A stretch of DNA of 14,131 nt from assembly GCA_007127695.1 (NCBI GenBank), contig SKYW01000096.1, positions 1 through 14,131 of the forward strand, read 5' to 3'. Below the pieces are notes generated by a model. It was not told where the DNA came from, ran no database searches, and saw only the letters and a list, made by a program, of their open reading frames with translations. Below are positions 6,602 to 12,348 of the stretch, in pieces. Source of the DNA: Balneolales bacterium (GTDB taxonomy: Bacteria; Bacteroidota; Rhodothermia; Balneolales; Natronogracilivirgulaceae). The stretch's first letter is position 1, and the number at the start of each line of letters is the position of its first letter. The position numbers were made by a program, and so were the translations under genes.

Positions 6602-8137
6602 ATGGATACGCAGCAAAACAAGCCGGAACAGCAAAACAAACCGGAACAGCCGGAATCACCGGACCCGCCGGGATCGCAAACGGCTGGCGCAGAAGCGAAA
6701 CATCCGACATCCACGGTCAGCGCAACAGGCGGACGTGCGCTCGGATTGGACGCGTTGCGCGGATTTGCGATCCTGACCATGGTGCTTTCGGGGATCATCC
6801 CTTTCGGGGAGCTGCCGGAGTGGATGTATCACGCACAGGTGCCGCCGCCCGACCATGTTTTCGATCCGGAAGTGCGGGGAATCACATGGGTGGATCTGGT
6901 TTTCCCCTTTTTTCTGTTCAGTATGGGCGTGGCGATACCGCTGGCATTTACGCGCCGGATGGATGAGGGTGCGCGTCGCAGGGATCTGCTGGTGAAAGTG
7001 GCCGAGCGGGGCTTTTTGCTGGCCTTTTTTGCCATCTATCTGCACCATATCCGTCCCTTTGTGCTGCAGCCCTCGGATCAGGATCCATGGGTCTGGTGGA
7101 CTGCCATCGCGGGCGCGCTGATCCTGTTTCCGATCTATACGCGCCTTCCGGACACATTGCCGCGGTCCGTCCGGTGGAGCATCCGCGGGGCGGGTTTTGC
7201 CGGTGCCATCGTGCTGCTCTCGCAGCTCACGTATCCAGACGGCAGCGGGTTTTCACTGTATCGCAGCGATATCATCCTGATCGTGCTGACCAACATGGCC
7301 GTATTCAGTTCACTCATCTGGATGGTTACCCGGGATCGCACGAATCTGCGGCTGGGTGTGCTGGTATTCCTGGCCGCATGCATCCTGGCCGCGAGGGAGC
7401 CGGGCTGGGTCGCCGCTTTCTGGAACGAGTCGCCGCTGCCATGGCTGTTCCGTTTCGACTATCTCAAATACCTGTTCATCCTGGTTCCTGCCACCATGAT
7501 TGGCGATCGGCTGGCGGCCGCCATGAAGCAGGGGCTTCCTTCGGTGCTGCCCGACCGCACCTTGCGCGGCGCATTCCGCTATCACGTCACCGCCGTTGCC
7601 GGAGTGGCGATCATGATCATCCTGCTCGCGGGACTCCTGAGCCGTCAGGTACTCCTGACCACGGCGGCTGTGGCCGTGCTGATGTCCGTCACGCTCTGGT
7701 TCTTCCGCGCTGCGCAATCCGGCAACGACCGGCTCTTCCGCGATATGCTTCTGTGGGGCGCATTCTGGCTGATGCTCGGGCTGGTACTGGAACCATTTGA
7801 AGGAGGGATACGAAAAGACCACGCCACATTCAGTTACTACTTCGTGACAACGGGTACGGCCATCTGGTTCCTGGTAACGCTGATGATATGGATCGATCTG
7901 TTCCGGGGTACACGCGTGTTCTCATTGCTGGTGCGCAACGGCCGGAACCCGATGATCGCCTATGCCGGCATGCAGAACTTCGTGCTTCCTGTCCTGACGC
8001 TGACCGGCATCCACGGGTATCTGCTCTCGGCAACCGGTGACCCGTGGATTGGTGTGCTGCGCGCGATTGGCTACGCCGTCATCCTGGCCCTGCTGGTGAG
8101 CTGGCTGACACGGCGTAAGATCTTCTGGCGCTCATGA
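6602..8137 (+). CDS. DUF5009 / NagX-like polytopic membrane acyltransferase (HGSNAT-related)
   Basis: A 511-aa multi-pass membrane protein. After a hydrophilic N-terminus (1-43, Gln/Pro/Glu-rich) comes RALGLDALRGFAILTMVLSGIIPF (44-67), the LDALRG hallmark of the DUF1624/DUF5009 acyltransferase group related to heparan-alpha-glucosaminide N-acetyltransferase and bacterial NagX. ITWVDLVFPFFLFSMGVAIPL (about 93-113) is the second signature helix, followed by about nine more hydrophobic segments to the basic C-terminus. Members are thought to move acetyl groups across the membrane onto amino sugars; NagX genes accompany N-acetylglucosamine use in several phyla, though most DUF5009 proteins are uncharacterised. 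The next gene starts 254 bp downstream on the same strand, behind its own candidate promoter. Family assignment is firm; the glycan substrate is inference. Confidence 0.85.
   Translation: MDTQQNKPEQQNKPEQPESPDPPGSQTAGAEAKHPTSTVSATGGRALGLDALRGFAILTMVLSGIIPFGELPEWMYHAQVPPPDHVFDPEVRGITWVDLVFPFFLFSMGVAIPLAFTRRMDEGARRRDLLVKVAERGFLLAFFAIYLHHIRPFVLQPSDQDPWVWWTAIAGALILFPIYTRLPDTLPRSVRWSIRGAGFAGAIVLLSQLTYPDGSGFSLYRSDIILIVLTNMAVFSSLIWMVTRDRTNLRLGVLVFLAACILAAREPGWVAAFWNESPLPWLFRFDYLKYLFILVPATMIGDRLAAAMKQGLPSVLPDRTLRGAFRYHVTAVAGVAIMIILLAGLLSRQVLLTTAAVAVLMSVTLWFFRAAQSGNDRLFRDMLLWGAFWLMLGLVLEPFEGGIRKDHATFSYYFVTTGTAIWFLVTLMIWIDLFRGTRVFSLLVRNGRNPMIAYAGMQNFVLPVLTLTGIHGYLLSATGDPWIGVLRAIGYAVILALLVSWLTRRKIFWRS
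6614..6649 (+). repeat. 18-bp tandem duplication in the acyltransferase N-terminus
   Basis: Two adjacent copies of CAAAACAARCCGGAACAG (6614-6631 and 6632-6649, one mismatch) encode QNKPEQ twice, starting at residue 5. A partial third unit (CCGGAA, P-E) follows. The segment is a hydrophilic tail before the first membrane helix, so length change should be tolerated. Confidence 0.7.
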
Positions 8138-8227
8138 TCGCCCTGAGGCCGCCGGTATCATCCAAACAGAATCCACAATTACAGGGGACCAGGTGTTGTG
8201 ACGCTTTGAATTTGCTATCGATCCGCT

Positions 8228-8292
8228 GCAAACCTGAAACCTGAAATTTTCGAACCTGCAAACCGGCAAGTCCGGAGCCCGAAACCTGCAAC
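8228..8292. repeat. Degenerate AACCTG(A/C)AA repeat cluster between acyltransferase and GHL10 genes
   Basis: The 8138-8391 gap contains five copies of a short motif close to AAACCTGAA/AAACCTGCA within about 65 bp (near 8230, 8237, 8252, 8260 and 8282), the first two overlapping head to tail. An 11-base match to one end, CTGCAAACCTG, also occurs at 1727-1737. GAAA-T-TTTC (8243-8251) is embedded in the cluster. I recognise no known element; simple-sequence expansion is the plainest explanation. The rest of the gap before 8228 is featureless. Confidence 0.45.
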
Positions 8293-8323
8293 ATTCTGGC
8301 ATGCAATACTTCCCCATAAAAAA

Positions 8324-8352
8324 TTGAAAACGATGACGTATTACACTATTTT
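8324..8352 (+). promoter_or_regulatory. Candidate promoter of the GHL10 lipoprotein gene
   Basis: TTGAAA (8324-8329) and TATTTT (8347-8352) are separated by 17 bp, sigma70-like spacing. Read as a Bacteroidota promoter, TATTTTTT matches TAnnTTTG at seven of eight positions, with a TTG around -33. A start near 8360 would leave a leader of about 30 nt before ATG 8392. No strong Shine-Dalgarno follows, usual for the phylum. Confidence 0.35.
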
Positions 8353-8391
8353 TTCCTACCAACCGGACCACAGGGACTTACTCACATTACC

Positions 8392-10011
8392 ATGCATCCA
8401 TTGATCCTGAAATCACTATGCGCTGCCGTGCTCATCGGCCTGCTCGTCTCCTGCGCTGAAATGAGAACCCCGCCCGACCGTCAGGAACTCCGCGGCGTAT
8501 GGATCACGAATATCGATTCCGATGTGATGTTCGACAGGGCCAAGACGGCCGAAGCCATGCAGTTTTTGTCCGACCGTGGATTTAATATCGTTTTTCCGGT
8601 GGTCTGGAACGGCGGTTACACCCTGTACCCCAGCGAGGTCATGGTCCGGTATTTCGGTGAGGAATACCGCGTCGACCCGCGTTTCGGTGGACGCGACCCG
8701 CTGCGCGATATCATCTTTGAAGCGCGCAGGCACGGCATGGAGGTCATGCCCTGGTTTGAATACGGTTTTGCCAGCTCGCACGACAAGGGCGGAGGGCACA
8801 TCCTGGAAGCCTATCCCCACTGGGCGGCAAAAGACAGTCTGGGCCGGCTTCTCACCAAAAACAAATTTGAGTGGATGAACGCGTTCCATCACGAAGTGCA
8901 GGAATTCATCCTGGAACTGATTACCGAGGTCATCGAAAACTACGACATTGACGGCATCCAGGGTGACGACCGCCTGCCCGCATTGCCGGCCGAAGGGGGC
9001 TACTCGGAGTATACCCGCAACCTCTATCGGCTCGAATTCGGGGAAAACCCGCCTCTCGATCCCCGTGAAGAACCCTTTCTACAGTGGAAGGCAGACCGCC
9101 TGAGCGATTTTGGCGAGCAACTGTACGAATTGGTGAAGTATTACGATCCGGAGCTCATGGTCTCCCTTTCGCCGAGTATCTACGACTGGTCTAAAAACGA
9201 GTATCTGCAGGACTGGACCGAGTGGGTCCGGCGCGGTATGGTCGACCTGCTGCATCCACAGGTGTACCGGTACGATATCGACGCCTATCTTGCGGAACTG
9301 GAGCGTCAGCACGACTATTTCCAGGAAGCCGATGCCAGCCGTCATCCCGATACGGGCCGCGACCATCCGATCTATAACGCCCCGGGCGTACTGATCAAAG
9401 TGGGACAGAACTACAACGGTCCCGAATATGTGCGCAGGGCCCTGGAACGCCATCACGAACTGGAACTCGACGGCGAGGTCTACTTCTTCTACGAGGGACT
9501 TCACGAAGAAAACGAGCACCTCGGCGACAGTATTTACGCTTTCCACTACCATAAGCCGGCATTTCTTCCGCACCGTGCTTATCATCGCCGCAAGCCGGGC
9601 TACCTGCTGGCACACAGCTATGCCGACACCACGTCTCACGGCGAATGGCGTGAGAAGGCCCATCCGGGAGCACTGCACGACCAGCTTCTCATTTCTGATG
9701 ACGCGGATGCCATCAACCGACTGCGCCTTTTTGTCTCCGACGGCGGACATTACGACATCCTTGTCCACATACCTCATGCTGAATTTCCGGCGGGAACCGT
9801 TACCTACACTCTGGAGCTCGACGATAGCAGTCATGATTTTCTGGTGGATACGGCAACAGTCCGTGAAGGCGGCTGGTATCTGCTGGACACGGTTTCCTTC
9901 CGTCACGGCGAGCGTTTCCATGTGACCATTTCCGGATCCGGCGAAACAGAGGATCCGGTATGGTTCGACGCACTCATGCTGCAGCGGAATCACCACTGGT
10001 CGCTGAAATGA
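8392..10011 (+). CDS. GHL10 (GH10-like, DUF187) glycosyl hydrolase lipoprotein
   Basis: A 539-aa protein. The N-terminus is a lipoprotein signal: hydrophobic 8-19, then lipobox LVSC with acylated Cys21, so the product should sit on a membrane facing the periplasm or outside. The GHL10 TIM-barrel domain spans about 33-395: RGVWITNIDSDVMFDR (34-49), VFPVVWNGGYTLYPS (67-81), MEVMPWFEYGF (116-126), ENYDIDGIQGDDR (182-194), VSLSPSI (257-263), HPQVYRY (288-294) and GEVYFFYE (361-368). E123 and E362 are candidate catalytic acids and D192/D193 the conserved acidic pair; I cannot assign roles. From memory cyanobacterial relatives have DDHFGLP where this has DDRLPALP. Residues 400-539 form a beta-rich domain resembling golvesin C-terminal or carbohydrate-binding modules. 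The characterised relative is E. coli DigH (YddW), a lipoprotein that cuts peptide-free peptidoglycan strands; substrate here is unproven. The next gene is a paralogue 100 bp downstream, probably co-transcribed. Confidence 0.85.
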   Translation: MHPLILKSLCAAVLIGLLVSCAEMRTPPDRQELRGVWITNIDSDVMFDRAKTAEAMQFLSDRGFNIVFPVVWNGGYTLYPSEVMVRYFGEEYRVDPRFGGRDPLRDIIFEARRHGMEVMPWFEYGFASSHDKGGGHILEAYPHWAAKDSLGRLLTKNKFEWMNAFHHEVQEFILELITEVIENYDIDGIQGDDRLPALPAEGGYSEYTRNLYRLEFGENPPLDPREEPFLQWKADRLSDFGEQLYELVKYYDPELMVSLSPSIYDWSKNEYLQDWTEWVRRGMVDLLHPQVYRYDIDAYLAELERQHDYFQEADASRHPDTGRDHPIYNAPGVLIKVGQNYNGPEYVRRALERHHELELDGEVYFFYEGLHEENEHLGDSIYAFHYHKPAFLPHRAYHRRKPGYLLAHSYADTTSHGEWREKAHPGALHDQLLISDDADAINRLRLFVSDGGHYDILVHIPHAEFPAGTVTYTLELDDSSHDFLVDTATVREGGWYLLDTVSFRHGERFHVTISGSGETEDPVWFDALMLQRNHHWSLK

Positions 10012-10030
10012 CAATCACGTAAAACAGGAT

Positions 10031-10090
10031 GATCCGGTGACCCGAGATGATCTGTGGTAATCCGAGGTGATCCAGGGTTATCCGGGCTCA
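10031..10090. repeat. Degenerate 10-bp tandem array between the two GHL10 genes
   Basis: Six consecutive 10-bp units fill most of the gap between the paralogues, consensus about TCCGRGGTGA; clear examples are TCCGAGGTGA at 10061 and TCCAGGGTTA at 10071, while outer units are more diverged. A 10-bp period is not a multiple of three, so it is not decayed coding sequence, and it is close to one helical turn, which would place every unit on the same DNA face. The ATG at 10067 lies inside this array, which argues against using it as a start. Confidence 0.55.
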
Positions 10091-10111
10091 AAACCGCCTC
10101 CAAAAGTTTTC

Positions 10112-12220
10112 ATGAATAAACTCAATACCATGCAATTACCAGGTTTAAAATCACAGAGCAGCAGCAATCACTTCGTAAATGCTGGACAGCATGCGGCAGT
10201 TTTACTTGTTTTCTGCATCATGCTCCTATCAGGTGCGGCAAAGGCCGAGAAGAGTTCTGGAACCGGTATCGTCGCCAGTTTGGCCACCAGTACCGAAGCC
10301 GGCACCGAAACCGGCGGCCCCGGCAATTTGATCGCCGGCAATCAGGTCGCCGGAACATATGCCGAAGAGGTGCGCGGTGTGTGGATCACCAACGTTGACT
10401 CCGACGTAATGTTCGACCGCCGGAAGCTGGAACAGGCGATGGACTACCTGGCCTCCCAGGGGATCAACGTGGTCTTCCCGGTGGTCTGGAACCGGGGATT
10501 CACGCTGCACCCCAGTGCCGTTATGGACAGTATCTTCGGTTTTCCACAAGCTTCGTTCTTCCGGAACCAGGAACGCGATCCGTTGCGGGAAGTGATCACG
10601 GAAGGGCACCGGGCCGGCATGGAGGTCATTCCCTGGTTTGAGTACGGTTTTGCCGGGGCTTTTGGCGGAACCAACTTCATCTTTCAGAGAAAGCCGGAAT
10701 GGGCGGCACGCAACTCGGAGGGCCGAATCGCATCCCGGAACGGTTTCCTCTGGCTGAACGGGTTCGATCCGGAGGTGCAGGAGTTCATGCTTTCGCTTAT
10801 CCGGGAGGTGATGGAAAATTACGATGTGGACGGTGTCCAGGGCGATGACCGGCTGCCGGCCCTGCCAAATAATGCCGGATATGATGACTACACCGTGCAA
10901 CGCTACAAAGATGAACACGACGGCGACGAACCGCCCCATGAAGACAATGCCGCGTTCATCCAGTGGCGGTCGGATATCCTTACGGAATTTGGCGGCGACC
11001 TGTTCGATATGGTGAAGGCGTACGACGACAATCTGATCGTATCGCTGTCGCCGAGCATCTGGCCCTGGTCGCGCGACAACTACCTGCAGGACTGGCCGGC
11101 CTGGCTGGAGGCAGGACAGGTGGATATCATCCATCCCCAGGCGTACCGGTATAATCTGAGCGGATATCAACAAATTATCCGTAGTATGCTGGGTTCCACG
11201 CCCGGTTCCACCGGCGGTTTTTTCCCGCAGGAGCACAGGCACCGACTTTCCACCGGGGTACTGTCCGGGGTCGGCGGCAATCTGAATCCGCCTTCCATGC
11301 TGATCGACAAAGTGGCCTACAACCGGGAATTCGGAATCAATGGCGAGGTCTATTTCTTCTATGAAACCCTTCGGGAGCGCAATGACCACGCGCTTGACAG
11401 CATCGCCGCAATTTTTTACCAGGAGCCGGCCACCATGCCGGGGCGCAACGGCATGTTTCGTCGTATTCCCGGGATCGTATCCCATAATGATAACCCGATG
11501 CATCAGTTCGGCGGGGATTGGAGCTATGACGAACAGTCCGAGGGCTCAAAGATGGGGTCGCATTATGCCGCTGCCGGATCGGATGCGTCGGTCAGCTACC
11601 GTTTCGAGGTGCCGGCGGATGCCCACTACCGGGTCTACTCCTACATCCCGTATGAGATCGACGGCAACCCGGAAGTGAACATGACGGTCCATGGCAGCAA
11701 CGGAGATCCGCAGGCAGCCACGCTGGACCAGAGCGCGGACAACCTGCACAAACGCGGCTGGACTCCCATCGGGCAGGTCTACCTGGAGCAGGGAGTGCAG
11801 ACCGTTGTGCAGCTGGATGCCGCGCGATCCGATGGGGAGCAACCGGTTTACGCCGACGCGGTGATGCTCATCCTGAACCGCAAACTGTCGCAGGATGTCG
11901 TGCTTGCCCGCGACGTCAGCGCCGGTGACGAAACCGCATCCACCCAGTTGCCTTCACGGGTCCGGCTGCAACAAAATTATCCAAACCCCTTCAATCCGTC
12001 CACCACCATCCGTTTTGAACTTCCGGAAAGCGATGTGGTGACGCTGGAGGTCTTCGATCTGCTGGGAAGGAATGTTGCGACACTGATCGACTCCGGGCAA
12101 TTTTCCGCAGGAAGTCATTCGGTAGTGTTTGACGGAGCCCGTGCTGCATCCGGAGTCTATATTTACCGGCTCCACACCAGTGCCGGAGTACTGAGCAAAA
12201 CCATGTCGCTGGTCAAATAA
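10112..12220 (+). CDS. GHL10 glycosyl hydrolase with T9SS type A sorting domain (paralogue of upstream gene)
   Basis: I choose ATG 10112 (702 aa, MNKLNTMQL); an in-frame ATG at 10067 would add 15 residues encoded by the repeat array and move the signal peptide too far in. Numbering from 10112: hydrophobic core about 28-42 with an AKA cleavage site near 45, a Gly/Thr/Ala linker to about 84, then the GHL10 domain (88-445) matching the upstream protein block by block: RGVWITNVDSDVMFDR, VFPVVWNRGFTLHPS, MEVIPWFEYGF (E177), ENYDVDGVQGDDRLPALP, VSLSPSI, GEVYFFYE (E412). A golvesin-C-like beta domain (about 485-590) follows. The last 90 residues (613-702) are a T9SS sorting domain: QNYPNPFNPST, FDLLGRNVATL, SGVYIYRL, TMSLVK. 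It should be exported by Sec, crossed over the outer membrane by T9SS, and released or surface-anchored, unlike the lipoprotein paralogue. Tandem duplication is the obvious origin. Confidence 0.85.
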   Translation: MNKLNTMQLPGLKSQSSSNHFVNAGQHAAVLLVFCIMLLSGAAKAEKSSGTGIVASLATSTEAGTETGGPGNLIAGNQVAGTYAEEVRGVWITNVDSDVMFDRRKLEQAMDYLASQGINVVFPVVWNRGFTLHPSAVMDSIFGFPQASFFRNQERDPLREVITEGHRAGMEVIPWFEYGFAGAFGGTNFIFQRKPEWAARNSEGRIASRNGFLWLNGFDPEVQEFMLSLIREVMENYDVDGVQGDDRLPALPNNAGYDDYTVQRYKDEHDGDEPPHEDNAAFIQWRSDILTEFGGDLFDMVKAYDDNLIVSLSPSIWPWSRDNYLQDWPAWLEAGQVDIIHPQAYRYNLSGYQQIIRSMLGSTPGSTGGFFPQEHRHRLSTGVLSGVGGNLNPPSMLIDKVAYNREFGINGEVYFFYETLRERNDHALDSIAAIFYQEPATMPGRNGMFRRIPGIVSHNDNPMHQFGGDWSYDEQSEGSKMGSHYAAAGSDASVSYRFEVPADAHYRVYSYIPYEIDGNPEVNMTVHGSNGDPQAATLDQSADNLHKRGWTPIGQVYLEQGVQTVVQLDAARSDGEQPVYADAVMLILNRKLSQDVVLARDVSAGDETASTQLPSRVRLQQNYPNPFNPSTTIRFELPESDVVTLEVFDLLGRNVATLIDSGQFSAGSHSVVFDGARAASGVYIYRLHTSAGVLSKTMSLVK

Positions 12221-12233
12221 GGAAATATTTCCT
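12220..12233. promoter_or_regulatory. 14-bp perfect palindrome at the end of the T9SS-GHL10 gene
   Basis: AGGAAATATTTCCT is its own reverse complement and begins on the last base of the stop codon. With no loop and no T tract it is not a standard intrinsic terminator, so an operator for the downstream symporter, or chance, is more likely. It shares the GAAA-N-TTTC core with 4916-4928 and 8243-8251. Confidence 0.3.
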
Positions 12234-12261
12234 GATAGCAAATAAGGGAACACGTTTTCAG

Positions 12262-12275
12262 ATTTTACTTAAAAT
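12262..12275. promoter_or_regulatory. AT-rich inverted repeat upstream of the symporter gene
   Basis: ATTTTA-CT-TAAAAT, arms of 6 bp, in an AT-rich island (12241-12285) inside GC-rich surroundings and about 75 bp before the symporter start. TAAAAT (12270-12275) could be a -10 box, but no good -35 is seen 16-18 bp upstream. Promoter or operator is plausible, not established. Confidence 0.25.
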
Positions 12276-12339
12276 GATTACTTAGCTGTCCTGTGTCCGG
12301 GTGGCATAAAGTCAGGCCGGATCCATCTCAAATCCTTAC

Positions 12340-12345
12340 GGAGGT
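12340..12345 (+). promoter_or_regulatory. Shine-Dalgarno GGAGGT before the symporter GTG start
   Basis: GGAGGT lies 3 nt before GTG 12349. It is the strongest ribosome-binding match on the plus strand and decides the start, since no ATG occurs in frame until 12385, inside the first membrane helix. Confidence 0.6.
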
Positions 12346-12348
12346 CCT

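Noticed and set aside
8228..8292. CRISPR-like repeat array
   Set aside because: Repeats are under 10 bp, degenerate and partly overlapping, without uniform spacers or cas genes.
9079..10014. 311-aa minus-strand ORF
   Set aside because: Antisense to the GHL10 lipoprotein gene, no family features.
10067..10111. Upstream ATG extending the second GHL10 protein by 15 residues
   Set aside because: The extra codons fall in and just after the degenerate 10-bp repeat array, have no Shine-Dalgarno, and would bury the signal peptide at residues 43-60.
10229..11503. 424-aa minus-strand ORF
   Set aside because: It lies wholly antisense to the GHL10-T9SS gene, whose conserved blocks fix the plus strand. 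The antisense product lacks domain motifs; long shadow frames are expected in GC-rich DNA.
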